From DSNY01 sp016861185 (lineage in GTDB: Bacteria; Pseudomonadota; Gammaproteobacteria; Burkholderiales; Burkholderiaceae_F): DNA of 64,000 bases. Positions within the stretch are counted from its first letter, which is position 1. Each line of letters starts with the position of its first letter. Location: contig SZOR01000007.1 in the NCBI GenBank assembly GCA_030263275.1, forward strand, positions 1-64,000, in the 5' to 3' direction. Shown here one piece after another: positions 28,197 to 39,443 of the stretch. The translations under genes and the position numbers were made by a program. Below the pieces are notes generated by a model. That model was given only the letters and a program-made list of their open reading frames with translations. It was not told where the DNA came from and did no database searches.

Positions 28197-29377
28197 CACA
28201 CCATCTCCAGCGCGAGCGCGGTCGCCTCGCCGCCGCCGATGCACAGCGCGGCGATGCCACGCTTGCCGCCGGTCTTCTTGAGCGCGCCGAGCAGCGTGAC
28301 GACGATGCGCGCGCCGGAGGCGCCGATCGGGTGGCCCAGCGCGCACGCGCCGCCGTGGATGTTGATCTTCTCGTGCGGGATCTTGTGCTCGCGCATCGCC
28401 GCCATCGTCACCGCGGCGAAGGCTTCATTGACTTCCCACAGGTCGACCTGCGTGGCGGCCCAGCCGGTCTTCTTCAGCACCTTGTCGATCGCGCCGACCG
28501 GCGCCGTGGTGAACCATTCGGGCGCCTGCGCGTGCACCGCGTGCGCGAGGATGCGCGCGATCGGCTTGCAGCCGAGCTTGTCGGCCGTCGACGCCCGCAT
28601 CATCACCAGCGCCGCGGCGCCGTCGGAGATCGACGAGGCGTTGGCCGCGGTGATCGTGCCGTCCTTCTTGAACGCGGGCTTGAGCGTGGGGATCTTGTCG
28701 AGCTTCGCCTTGAACGGCTGCTCGTCCTTGTCGATCTTCACCTCGCCGCCCTTGCCGGGGACCGCGACCGGCGCGATCTCCCACGCGAAGCTGCCGTCGG
28801 TGTTGGCCTTGAGCGCGCGCTCGGTCGAGGCGATCGCGAACCTGTCCTGCTCCTCGCGCGAGAACTGGTACTTGGCGACGCACTGCTCGGCGAACACGCC
28901 CATCGCCTTGCCGCGCTCGTAGGCGTCTTCCAGGCCGTCGAGTGCCATGTGGTCGAAGGTCGTCACCGCGCCGTAGCGGTAGCCCTTGCGCGCGCCGACC
29001 AGCAGGTGCGGCGCGTTGGTCATGCTCTCCATGCCGCCGGCGATGACGACGTTGGCGGAACCCGCGGCGAGCATGTCGTACGCGAACATCATCGCGCGCA
29101 TGCCCGAGCCGCACATCTTCGACAGCGTCACCGCGCCGGCCGACTGCGGCAGCCCGGCGAGCAGCGTGGCCTGGCGCGCGGGCGCCTGCCCCTGGCCCGC
29201 CATCAGGCAGTTGCCGAACAGCACTTCGTCGACGGTTTCGCCCTTGATGCCGGCGCGTTCGACCGCAGCCTTGATCGCGGTCGCGCCGAGCTGGTAGGCC
29301 TGCAGCGAAGAAAAGTCGCCGAGCATGCCGCCGATCGGCGTGCGGGCGGCGGAAACGATGACGATGGGGTCGTTCAT
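28196..29377 (-). CDS. Acetyl-CoA acetyltransferase (thiolase)
   Basis: A 393-residue thiolase that condenses or cleaves acetoacetyl-CoA or 3-ketoacyl-CoA. The acyl-accepting Cys89 is in LSKMCGSGMRAM. The C-terminal active site has NEAFAAVTMAAM, GGACALGHPIGASGAR with its catalytic His, and CIGGGEATAL with the second Cys. AGGAGAG lies before the ATG. With the acyl-CoA dehydrogenase downstream and the leucine genes elsewhere, it could finish ketone-body or branched-chain oxidation; chain-length preference cannot be read from sequence. Confidence 0.94.
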   Translation of the reverse strand: MNDPIVIVSAARTPIGGMLGDFSSLQAYQLGATAIKAAVERAGIKGETVDEVLFGNCLMAGQGQAPARQATLLAGLPQSAGAVTLSKMCGSGMRAMMFAYDMLAAGSANVVIAGGMESMTNAPHLLVGARKGYRYGAVTTFDHMALDGLEDAYERGKAMGVFAEQCVAKYQFSREEQDRFAIASTERALKANTDGSFAWEIAPVAVPGKGGEVKIDKDEQPFKAKLDKIPTLKPAFKKDGTITAANASSISDGAAALVMMRASTADKLGCKPIARILAHAVHAQAPEWFTTAPVGAIDKVLKKTGWAATQVDLWEVNEAFAAVTMAAMREHKIPHEKINIHGGACALGHPIGASGARIVVTLLGALKKTGGKRGIAALCIGGGEATALALEMV

Positions 29378-29428
29378 GGTGGCTCTCCTGCGTCGAAAAA
29401 CGGATGGATCGGGATCCGGTGCCGCGTC

Positions 29429-31252
29429 TCAGGCCCGCCCCCCGCGGGCGTGCAGGCCGTAGCGCTTCACGAAACGCTTGGACTCCGGATACGGGAAAAC
29501 GTCCTCAAGATACCCCTGCTGGATGCGCTCCTTGCGGCTCTGCCAGAACTCGGGCGTCAGCAGGTCGGCATGGTGCTTCAGGAACGCCGCGCGGATGCGC
29601 GGATCGCCGAGCAGGAAGGGGCCGAACTGCTCGGGGAAAACGTCGTGCTTGCCGACGTGGTACCACGGCTCGCCCGACAGCTCGTCCTCCTCGGTGCGCG
29701 GCGGCGGAATGCGACGGAAGTTGGTGTCGGTCATGTATTCGATCTCGTCGTAGTCGTAGAAGACCACGCGCTCGAGCCGCGTCACGCCGAAGTTCTTGTA
29801 CAGCATGTCGCCGGGGAAGATGTTCGCCGCGGCGAGATCCTTGATCGCCTGGCCGTATTCGCGGATCGCGTGATCGACCTCGGCATCGGTCGCGTGCTGC
29901 AGGTAGATGTTCAGCGGCGTCATGCGCCGCTCGATGTAGACGTGCTTGATCAGCACCGTGTCGTCGCTCAGCTCGATCTGGTCCGGGCAGAACGCGAGCA
30001 GCTCGCGCAGCAGCTCGGCCGAAAAGCGCGCGCGCGGCAGCGTGACCAGCGAGTACTCCCAGGTGTCCGCCATGCGGCCGACGCGGTCGTGCATCTTGAC
30101 GAGCCGGTACTTCGCCATGATCTGTTCGCGGTCCGTCTCTTTCGGATACGGAATCACGTCCTTGATCATCTTGAACACGTACGGGTACGACGGCAGCGTG
30201 AAGACGACCATCACCAGGCCCTTGATGCCGGGCGCGATGACGAACTGGTCGCTCGAATGCCGCAGGTGATGCAGGAAGTCGCGGTAGAAGAGCGTCTTGC
30301 CCTGCTTCTGCAGTCCGACCATCGTGTACAGCTCGGAGGCGGGCTTGTGCGGCAGGATCGAGCGCAGGAACTCGACGTACGCGCTCGGCGCTTCCATGTC
30401 GACCAGGAAGTACGCGCGCGTGAACGAGAACAGCGTCGCGATGTGGTCGACCGACAGCAGCACCGTGTCGATGTAGATCTGCCCGCGCTCGTTGCGCAGG
30501 ATCGGCACCGCGAACGGCGTCACGCGCGTGCCGTTGATCACGCGGCCGATGATGTACGCGCCCTTGTTGCGGAAGAACAGGCTCGACAGCACCTGGATCT
30601 GCAGATCCGGCTCCGCGTGGAACGGCCGCGTCAGCGCGTGCGGCGCGCGCCCTTCGCGATGCGCCTCGCACACTGCGCGCATCACCCAGCGCAGGTCGCG
30701 CTCGACGTCGACGAAGGGGCAGGCCAGCCCGAAGTCGATGACGATCCGGCGGAAGGTCCTGCGCCAGCCGTCGGTCCCCGGGTAGTAGCTGCGGAACGAC
30801 GGCGGGTCGGCGTCCATGTATTCGGTCGAAACACCGGGCCGCACGAAGATGAACGCGTTGTGGAAGTAGTCGCGATGCAGCAGCTTGGTGCAGACCGAGT
30901 TGAAGAAGGTCTCCGCGCACTCGGGCTGCCGGTGCTCGGCGAGCAGCGCGACGTAGTTGGCCTTGACCGCCTGCCACAGCGCGTCGCGCTCGTCGTCGGC
31001 GAGCGAAGCGAGGTCGAACTCGCGCTCGATGCGCGCCACCGCCTCGAGCACGCGCTGGTCGTAGAAGTCGATCCGCTCGCGCGCCGAGCGTCGCATCCCG
31101 TGCCAGTCGCCGTGTTCGTAGCGGCCCTTGGCCTGCTGCGCGACGTAGCGGAAGAGGCGATAGTGCCGGTCGAACCCGTCCAGGATCGCGCGTGCGATCT
31201 TCGCCGGCTGCGGCATCGACCGGTCGAAGCGCTTTTCGAGGACGGCGCTCAT
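29429..31252 (-). CDS. aceK: Isocitrate dehydrogenase kinase/phosphatase
   Basis: A 607-residue bifunctional enzyme that phosphorylates and dephosphorylates isocitrate dehydrogenase, setting flux between the TCA cycle and the glyoxylate bypass. The protein matches AceK along its length: the regulatory N-terminal half (RHYRLFRYVAQQAKGRYE, SYYPGTDGWRRTFRRIV), the ATP loop VIAPGIKGLVMVVFTLPSY, and the kinase-core segments VKMHDRVGRMADTWEYS and FGVTRLERVVFYDYDEIEYM. No aceA or aceB is in the window. The family is confined mainly to gamma- and betaproteobacteria. The LysE stop is one base upstream. Confidence 0.96.
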   Translation of the reverse strand: MSAVLEKRFDRSMPQPAKIARAILDGFDRHYRLFRYVAQQAKGRYEHGDWHGMRRSARERIDFYDQRVLEAVARIEREFDLASLADDERDALWQAVKANYVALLAEHRQPECAETFFNSVCTKLLHRDYFHNAFIFVRPGVSTEYMDADPPSFRSYYPGTDGWRRTFRRIVIDFGLACPFVDVERDLRWVMRAVCEAHREGRAPHALTRPFHAEPDLQIQVLSSLFFRNKGAYIIGRVINGTRVTPFAVPILRNERGQIYIDTVLLSVDHIATLFSFTRAYFLVDMEAPSAYVEFLRSILPHKPASELYTMVGLQKQGKTLFYRDFLHHLRHSSDQFVIAPGIKGLVMVVFTLPSYPYVFKMIKDVIPYPKETDREQIMAKYRLVKMHDRVGRMADTWEYSLVTLPRARFSAELLRELLAFCPDQIELSDDTVLIKHVYIERRMTPLNIYLQHATDAEVDHAIREYGQAIKDLAAANIFPGDMLYKNFGVTRLERVVFYDYDEIEYMTDTNFRRIPPPRTEEDELSGEPWYHVGKHDVFPEQFGPFLLGDPRIRAAFLKHHADLLTPEFWQSRKERIQQGYLEDVFPYPESKRFVKRYGLHARGGRA

Positions 31253-31253
31253 T

Positions 31254-31907
31254 TCAAGTCGTAGTGGCAGTCTGCCGCGGCGTCAGCGCGAGCCATACGG
31301 CCAGCACGCCGAAAGCCGAACCGAGGAACCAGCGCTGCATCCGCAGCCACAGCGGCCGACCGGCGAACCACGCTGCCAGAAAGCCGGCCACCGTGACCAG
31401 GGATAGATCAACGATTGCCGCGGTGGCGAGCTGGATCGCGCCCAGCGCGAGGCTTTGCGCCAGCACCGAGCCGTGCGCCGGGTCGATGAACTGCGGGAAA
31501 AGCGACAGATAGAACACCGCCACCTTGGGGTTCAACAGCGCGGCGACGAAGGCCTGGCGCAACAGAACGCGCGGCGCTGCCGGGGGGAGCGGGCTCGTTT
31601 CGAAAACGCCGCCGCTGCGCACGGTGGCGAGCGCCAGCCACAGCAGGTAGGCGGCGCCTGCGATGCGAATCGCGTCGAACGCGAACGGGATCGCCAGCAG
31701 CACGACGGTCAGCCCGAAGGCGGCCAGCAGCACGTGCACCGCCAGCCCCGCGGCCACACCGAACATCGAGAAGTAGCCGGCGCGCCGACCCTGCGCCAGC
31801 GTGCGCGAGATCAGGTACAGCCACACCGGTCCGGGGGTCAGCGCGAGCAGCAGGGCGGCCAGCGTGAACAACGCGAGCCGTTCGCCGGTCAGGCCGAAGA
31901 CGTTCAT
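31254..31907 (-). CDS. LysE/RhtB-family amino-acid exporter
   Basis: 217 residues with about six hydrophobic helices. The family N-terminal signature LALTPGPVWLYLISRTLAQGRRAG includes the conserved TPGP; FVAALLNPKVAVFYLSLFPQF is the mid-protein hallmark. Exports amino acids or derivatives; substrate not predictable. GGGAG at 31915-31919 favours the ATG at 31907 over an upstream GTG at 31913. It ends 1 base before the aceK start. Confidence 0.92.
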   Translation of the reverse strand: MNVFGLTGERLALFTLAALLLALTPGPVWLYLISRTLAQGRRAGYFSMFGVAAGLAVHVLLAAFGLTVVLLAIPFAFDAIRIAGAAYLLWLALATVRSGGVFETSPLPPAAPRVLLRQAFVAALLNPKVAVFYLSLFPQFIDPAHGSVLAQSLALGAIQLATAAIVDLSLVTVAGFLAAWFAGRPLWLRMQRWFLGSAFGVLAVWLALTPRQTATTT

Positions 31908-32015
31908 GCACACGCTCCCGTCGGCCGCCGGCCGAATCGAATCGTCGGTTCGAAGGTATCCATGGAAACGGGATTGTGCCGAGTCAGGCGGCGGCGCGCT
32001 GCCGCCGGTCCGGAC

Positions 32016-33011
32016 TCACGGCGTCCACTCGAACCGCTGTTCGCGCATCGTCCGCCCCCAGGTTTCGCCGTCGACCTCGTCGACCAGGCGAAAACTCGTG
32101 TGCTCGTACAGCGCCCGCGCGGCGTCGAGCCCGGCGAAGGTGTTCAGATACACGAGCCGGAATCCCGCGCGCCGGCAGAACTCCATCGCCGCGCCGAGCA
32201 GCCGCTTGCCGAGCCCGCGGCCGCGCAACCGCTCGTCGAGCACGAACCAGCGCAGATGCGCGAGCTGGCGCGAGCGCGACGCGGATTCGCTGCCGTCGAT
32301 GACGATCGAGCCGCCGATGCGGCCGGCGTCGACGACCAGCCAGACGCCGTCGCGCGCAGGGTCGAAGCGTTCGACGAAATCGGCGAAGCCGCGCGCGACC
32401 TTCGCCTCGAAGAACGCGCCGAAGCCGTGCGCCGGCCCGTAGTAGCCGGCGTGCAGCGACGCCACCGCGCCGACCGCGCCGGGCAGATAGCCGGGCACGA
32501 TGCGCGGGCCGTCGGGCGCGGCGAGCGCGCGGTCGAACGGGTAGAGCAGTTCGAAACGCTCGAGCGCGACCGGCGCATCGTCGCTGAACGTGCGGCCGAG
32601 CTGCGCGCACTCGCGCGCGAAGTAGCGGCGATGACCGTCGAGCCAGTCGGCGAGCGTGCGGTCGCCTTCGCCTTCGTCCCATGCGAACTGCGCGTCGACC
32701 GCGGACAGCGCGCGCGTCTCGAGCGAGGTCGTGCGGATCACCGCGCGCGGCGTGCCGTCGAATTCCGTGATCACGCTGTAGCCGTCGGGCACCGGCGCCG
32801 CTTGCGGCGCCGTTTCGTTGGACCAGGCGAGGCTCGCGGTCGCACGCTTGGGGCCGTGCAGCACCAGTTCGGCGAGTTCGTGCGCGAGCGCCGGCGTATC
32901 GCCGAAATACCACGCCTGATACGGCGTCGATTCCGGGACGCTCGCCGCGCGGCAGAACTCGGCCCAGTACGCGGCGACCGCGCCGTCCTGCGGCACCGTG
33001 TTGTCGATCAT
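32016..33011 (-). CDS. Fused ASCH domain and GNAT acetyltransferase
   Basis: 331 residues. Residues about 1-150 form an ASCH domain: LHGPKRATASL, YSVITEFDGTPRAVIRTT and the signature DEGEGDRTLADWLDGHRRYF. Residues about 180-331 form a GNAT domain with LRWFVLDERLRGRGLGKRLL, where RGRGLGKR is the acetyl-CoA loop, and NTFAGLDAARALYEHTSFR. ASCH domains are proposed RNA- or modified-nucleoside-binding modules. The usual forms are separate genes. The ATG overlaps the thioesterase stop (ATGA), so it is in the ivd operon. Confidence 0.88.
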   Translation of the reverse strand: MIDNTVPQDGAVAAYWAEFCRAASVPESTPYQAWYFGDTPALAHELAELVLHGPKRATASLAWSNETAPQAAPVPDGYSVITEFDGTPRAVIRTTSLETRALSAVDAQFAWDEGEGDRTLADWLDGHRRYFARECAQLGRTFSDDAPVALERFELLYPFDRALAAPDGPRIVPGYLPGAVGAVASLHAGYYGPAHGFGAFFEAKVARGFADFVERFDPARDGVWLVVDAGRIGGSIVIDGSESASRSRQLAHLRWFVLDERLRGRGLGKRLLGAAMEFCRRAGFRLVYLNTFAGLDAARALYEHTSFRLVDEVDGETWGRTMREQRFEWTP

Positions 33012-33535
33012 CGCGCAGCGGGCTGCGGCGGCAGCTCGAAGAACAGGCACGTCGTCGTGCCGTGCGAATAGACGTTGCCGGCTTCGTCGACGAGCCGGCC
33101 CTCGGCGGTGGCCACGCGCTTGCCGCCGGCGACGATGCGGCCCTCGGCGCGCACCGGCCCGGTCTTGCCGGTCAGCGGCCGCACGCAGTGGACCTTGAAC
33201 TCGAGCGTCGTGTACGCGTAGCCGGGCTCGGTCAGCGTCTGCGCCGCGCAGGCCATCGCCGAGTCGAGCAGCGTGGCGTGATAGCCGCCGTGCACGGTAC
33301 CGATCGGGTTGTAGTGCGCGAAGGCGGGATTGCCCTGGAACACCGCGCGGCCGCGTTCGGCTTCGATCAGATAGAAGTCGAGCGTCTGCGAGATCGGCGG
33401 GAACGGCAGCGTGCCGTCGATGATCCCTTGCAGGATCTGCAGGCCGTTCAGCCGGTACGGCGTGTCGGGCGGCGGCAGGCCCGGGCCCGTCATGCGCGCG
33501 CGCAGCGCTTCGAACTGCGACTGCCAGGCGGTCAT
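33008..33535 (-). CDS. PaaI-type hotdog thioesterase
   Basis: 175 residues with a hotdog core: GNPAFAHYNPIGTVHGGYHATLLDSAMACAA, where HGG is the PaaI/COG2050 signature and the Asp of LLD the likely active residue. It hydrolyses acyl-CoA; probably frees CoA from leucine-pathway intermediates. A GTG at 33562 overlapping the ivd stop (GTGA) would add nine residues; the ATG at 33535 is the conservative start. It is the second thioesterase of the operon. Confidence 0.87.
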   Translation of the reverse strand: MTAWQSQFEALRARMTGPGLPPPDTPYRLNGLQILQGIIDGTLPFPPISQTLDFYLIEAERGRAVFQGNPAFAHYNPIGTVHGGYHATLLDSAMACAAQTLTEPGYAYTTLEFKVHCVRPLTGKTGPVRAEGRIVAGGKRVATAEGRLVDEAGNVYSHGTTTCLFFELPPQPAAR

Positions 33536-33558
33536 CGGAACGCTCTGCGCGCCGCGCT

Positions 33559-34737
33559 TCACATCGTCTCGCTGAACAGCTCGCGGCCGATCAGCATTCT
33601 TCTGATCTCCGACGTTCCGGCCCCGATCTCGTAGAGCTTGGCGTCGCGCCACAGCCGGCCGGTCGGATAGTCGTTGATGTAGCCGTTGCCGCCGAGGATC
33701 TGGATCGCTTCGCCGGCCATCCAGGTCGCCTTCTCGGCCGTGTACAGGATCACGCCGGCGCAGTCCTTGCGGACCTGGCGCACGTGCTGCGTGCCGAGCG
33801 CGTCGAGGTTCTTGCCGACCGTGTAGCAGTACGCGCGGCAGGCCGCGAGCGTCGTGTACATGTCGGCGACCTTGCCCTGGATCAGCTGGAACTCGCCGAT
33901 CGGCTGGCCGAACTGCTTGCGGTCGTGGATGTACGGCACGACCACGTCCATGCACGCCTGCATGATGCCGATCGGACCGGCGGCGAGCACCGCGCGCTCG
34001 TAGTCGAGCCCGCTCATCAGCACGCGCACGCCCTTGTTGACTTCGCCGAGCACGTTCTCGTACGGCACCTCGACGTTCTCGAACACGAGCTCGCCCGTGT
34101 GCGAGCCGCGCATGCCGAGCTTGTCGAGCTTCTGCGCGACCGAAAAGCCCTTCATGCCCTTCTCGATCAGGAACGCGGTGATGCCGGAAGCGCCCAGCTC
34201 GGGTTCGGTTTTGCCGTAGACGACCAGCGTGTCCGCGTCCGGCCCGTTCGTGATCCACATCTTGGTGCCGTTCAGCACGTAGTAGCCGCCGCGATCTTCG
34301 GCGCGCAGCTTCATGCTGACGACGTCGCTGCCGGCGCCGGGTTCGCTCATCGCCAGTGCGCCGACGTGTTCGCCCGAGATCAGCTTGGGCAGGTACTTCT
34401 TGCGCTGCGCCGGCGTGCCGTTGCGCCGGATCTGGTTGACGCACAGGTTCGAGTGCGCGCCGTAGGACAGCCCGACCGAGGCGCTCGCGCGGCTGATTTC
34501 CTCCATCGCGATCATGTGGGCCAGATAGCCCATGTTCGCGCCGCCGTATTCCTCCTCGACGGTGATGCCGAGCACGCCGACCTCGCCCATCTTGCGCCAC
34601 AGGTCCATCGGGAACTGGTCGCTGCGGTCGATCTCGGCCGCGCGCGGCGCGATCTCCTTTTCCGCGAAGGCGCGCACCGCGTCGCGCAGCGCATCGATGT
34701 CTTCGCCGAGCGCGAAGTTCAATCCGGGCAGTTGCAT
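33559..34737 (-). CDS. liuA: Isovaleryl-CoA dehydrogenase
   Basis: A 392-residue FAD enzyme that oxidises isovaleryl-CoA to 3-methylcrotonyl-CoA, the substrate of LiuB/LiuD. The catalytic Glu247 lies in SGLDYERAVLAAGPIG, the loop used by isovaleryl-CoA dehydrogenases, and the alternative C-terminal position is Gly (YEIGAGTSEIRRM). ALAMSEPGAGSDVVSM, MWITNGPDADTLVVYGKT and LYTAEKATWM are typical. AGGAGG precedes the ATG. Unlike common liu clusters it is about 23 kb from liuBCD, but both transcripts begin with the same palindrome. Confidence 0.96.
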   Translation of the reverse strand: MQLPGLNFALGEDIDALRDAVRAFAEKEIAPRAAEIDRSDQFPMDLWRKMGEVGVLGITVEEEYGGANMGYLAHMIAMEEISRASASVGLSYGAHSNLCVNQIRRNGTPAQRKKYLPKLISGEHVGALAMSEPGAGSDVVSMKLRAEDRGGYYVLNGTKMWITNGPDADTLVVYGKTEPELGASGITAFLIEKGMKGFSVAQKLDKLGMRGSHTGELVFENVEVPYENVLGEVNKGVRVLMSGLDYERAVLAAGPIGIMQACMDVVVPYIHDRKQFGQPIGEFQLIQGKVADMYTTLAACRAYCYTVGKNLDALGTQHVRQVRKDCAGVILYTAEKATWMAGEAIQILGGNGYINDYPTGRLWRDAKLYEIGAGTSEIRRMLIGRELFSETM

Positions 34738-34746
34738 CGGTTCCTC

Positions 34747-35199
34747 CTAGATCCGTTCGTCGCTCACGACGTGCATCACCATCAGCGTCTGCTGCATCGC
34801 TGCGACCAGCGTTTCGCGCGCGCCGTCGATCGCATGCACGTCGGCGCGGACGATCGACAGCGTGCGGCCCGGCTTCACGACGGAACCGACCGCGACCAGC
34901 CGCTCGCCCTTGGCCGGCGCCAGCATATTGATCTTGTATTCGACCGTCAGCACCGACGCGTCCGCCGGCATCAGCGTGAAGGCCGCGTAGCCGCCCGCGC
35001 TGTCGGCGATCATGCCGACGATGCCGCCGTGCACGAAGCCGTGCTGCTGCGTCAGGTCGGCCCGCACCGGCAGCTCGATCGTGCAACGGCCGGGCTCGAC
35101 CGCGGTCATCGTCGCACCGATCAAGCCCATCGCGGCCTGCCGCGCGAAGGAGGCGCGCACGCGGCGCTCGAAGTCGGGGTCGAGAGGCGTGAATTTCAT
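34747..35199 (-). CDS. PaaI-family thioesterase, first gene of the ivd operon
   Basis: 150 residues. The hotdog core has QQHGFVHGGIVGMIADSAGGYAAF with HGG and the catalytic-type Asp, followed by VLTVEYKINMLAPAKGERL. Cleaves acyl-CoA or an acyl-CoA-like thioester. It starts 44 bases downstream of a LiuR-like palindrome (35243-35258) and is followed by ivd 9 bases later, so it is the regulated leader gene. It is distinct in sequence from the thioesterase at 33008-33535. Confidence 0.9.
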   Translation of the reverse strand: MKFTPLDPDFERRVRASFARQAAMGLIGATMTAVEPGRCTIELPVRADLTQQHGFVHGGIVGMIADSAGGYAAFTLMPADASVLTVEYKINMLAPAKGERLVAVGSVVKPGRTLSIVRADVHAIDGARETLVAAMQQTLMVMHVVSDERI

Positions 35200-35242
35200 G
35201 TCCGTGGCCGATCGCGGGAAGCAGGCGGCAATCTAGGTGTCC

Positions 35243-35258
35243 TTGACGTAAACGTCAA
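35243..35258 (-). promoter_or_regulatory. LiuR-like operator upstream of the thioesterase-ivd operon
   Basis: TTGACG-TAAA-CGTCAA, a perfect inverted repeat with the same half-sites as at 10196-10211. It is 44-59 bases before the thioesterase start. The divergent ECF sigma gene starts at 35359, so control of that gene is possible but not indicated. Confidence 0.78.
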
Positions 35259-35358
35259 CTCGACCGCCGCGCCGCCTTCCCCGGGGCGCGCGTACTCGAT
35301 TGAGATGCGGCGCGCGCGGGGCTATCGTGGCCGGCAACACAAGGGCGGGACCGGAAAG

Positions 35359-35934
35359 ATGGACGAAGCCGCTGCCGACACGCAGGCGCTCGCCGCGACC
35401 CTTGCTGCGGCCGAACGCGGCGACGCCGCGGCTACCGCCGAGCTGTTCGCGGCGCTGTACCGCGAGCTGCACCGGCTGGCGAAGCGGCAGTTGCACGCCC
35501 ACGCCGCCGGATCGACGCTGTCGGCAACCACGCTGCTGCACGAGGCGTACCTGGACATCAGCCGGCGCGGCGCGGCGTTTCCGGATCGCGCACGCTTTTT
35601 CGCGTACGCGGCGCGCGCGATGCGCGGGCTGATCATCGACTACGTGCGCGAGCGGCGGGCGCTGAAGCGCGGCGGCGAGTTTCACCTCACCCGGCTCGAC
35701 ACCGAAATCGCCGAGTCGGCGGCACAGGACAGCGGCGACCTGACGCGGCTGGACGAGGCGCTCGACGAACTCGCCCGCGCCGACGCGCCGCTGGCCGAAC
35801 TCGTCGAACTGAAGTTCTTCTGCGGCTTCACGTTCGCCGAGATCGCCGCGATGCGCGGCATATCCGAACGCACCGTGCAGCGCGACTGGGCCAAGGCGCG
35901 GCTGTACCTGCACGACGCACTGCGCGGCGACTGA
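35359..35934 (+). CDS. ECF-type RNA polymerase sigma factor
   Basis: 191 residues. Region 2 is AALYRELHRLAKRQLHAHAAG and ARFFAYAARAMRGLIIDYVRERRALKRGG; region 4 is LVELKFFCGFTFAEIAAMRGISERTVQRDWAKARLYL, a clear helix-turn-helix. The pattern matches the ECF family routinely paired with a membrane Ser/Thr kinase, as here, with the kinase gene 54 bases on. The kinase-linked sigma may be activated by phosphorylation rather than by an anti-sigma factor; none is seen. Confidence 0.92.
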   Translation: MDEAAADTQALAATLAAAERGDAAATAELFAALYRELHRLAKRQLHAHAAGSTLSATTLLHEAYLDISRRGAAFPDRARFFAYAARAMRGLIIDYVRERRALKRGGEFHLTRLDTEIAESAAQDSGDLTRLDEALDELARADAPLAELVELKFFCGFTFAEIAAMRGISERTVQRDWAKARLYLHDALRGD

Positions 35935-35988
35935 TCGGTGGCGGGTTTGCCCCCGCCAATCCGATTGAGGCGGAAGGCGAGGTCAACG

Positions 35989-38682
<2,694 letters not shown>

Positions 38683-38829
38683 CCGCTGCCGAGCGCTCGC
38701 GAGCCGCTTGCCCGCCGCGCGTCGGCTTCTTTCGCCCGATTCCGATCTCCTCGACGAGCCACCGTCGCTGCCGGCGCCCGCGTCGATGGCTGGGACCGCC
38801 GAGGCGCCCCTGACCAGTGGAGATCGCTC

Positions 38830-39360
38830 ATGAACGAATCGCTTGCCAACGCCGAACGCAACCGCCGGGCGCCCGGCTCGCACTGCGTTCGAGTGCTGCG
38901 CCTGTGCGCGCTGCCGCTTGCGCTCGCCGCGCCGATCGCCGTGCAGGCGGTGCATCCGGGCGACTCGCATCCCGCCGTCGTCTCCGCCGACGCGGTCAGG
39001 TGGGGTCCCGCGCCGCCATCGCTGCCGCCTGGTGCGCAGGCGGTCGCCCTCTACGGCAGTCCGTCGAAAGAAGGGCCGTTCGTCCTGCGGCTGAAGTTCC
39101 CGGCCGGCTTCACGGTGCCGCCGCACCGGCATTCGAAGGACGAGTTCGTCACCGTGATCTCGGGCCGGTTCGCGCTCAGCGTCGGCGAGCAGATCGACGC
39201 CGCCTCGCTCAAGGCGTTGCCGCCGGGCAGCTTCATCCACCTGCCGGCCGGCACGCCGCACTACGCGCGGGCGGAGGCGGAGACGGTCGTGCAGATCAAC
39301 GGTATGGGGCCGTTCGACGTGAAGTACGTCAATCCGAAGGACGATCCGCGCGGTCAATGA
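38830..39360 (+). CDS. Secreted cupin-domain protein
   Basis: 176 residues. A basic stretch and hydrophobic segment (LRLCALPLALAAPIAVQAV, about residues 23-41) form a signal peptide. The single cupin has PAGFTVPPHRHSKDEFVTVISGRF (motif 1, with HRH and Glu) and GSFIHLPAGTPHYARA (motif 2). Probably periplasmic, binding a metal through those residues. The 147 bases before it hold no gene. A long hairpin and the heme peroxidase gene follow it. Confidence 0.88.
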   Translation: MNESLANAERNRRAPGSHCVRVLRLCALPLALAAPIAVQAVHPGDSHPAVVSADAVRWGPAPPSLPPGAQAVALYGSPSKEGPFVLRLKFPAGFTVPPHRHSKDEFVTVISGRFALSVGEQIDAASLKALPPGSFIHLPAGTPHYARAEAETVVQINGMGPFDVKYVNPKDDPRGQ

Positions 39361-39393
39361 GCGGGTGCGCGTCGGGTTTTGCGGCCAGACTGC

Positions 39394-39442
39394 GATGTCC
39401 CCCATGAAGGCCGCCGCTTCGGCGGCCGTCAAGGGGGACATC
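39394..39442 (+). promoter_or_regulatory. 49-nt hairpin over the ribosome-binding site of the heme peroxidase
   Basis: GATGTCCCCC (39394-39403) pairs with GGGGGACATC (39433-39442). Inside it TGA pairs with TCA, and GGCCGCCG (39409-39416) pairs with CGGCGGCC (39420-39427) across a CTT loop. The total is 21 base pairs with two single mismatches. The 3' arm contains the only purine-rich ribosome-binding stretch (AAGGGGG at 39431-39437), and the structure ends one base before the ATG at 39444. A translational switch or a terminator for the upstream cupin are the two readings. Confidence 0.8.
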
Positions 39443-39443
39443 G

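Noticed and set aside
28331..31264. 977-codon plus-strand frame across thiolase and aceK
   Set aside because: Antisense to two confidently identified genes; composition dominated by Arg, Asp and Val from codon mirroring.
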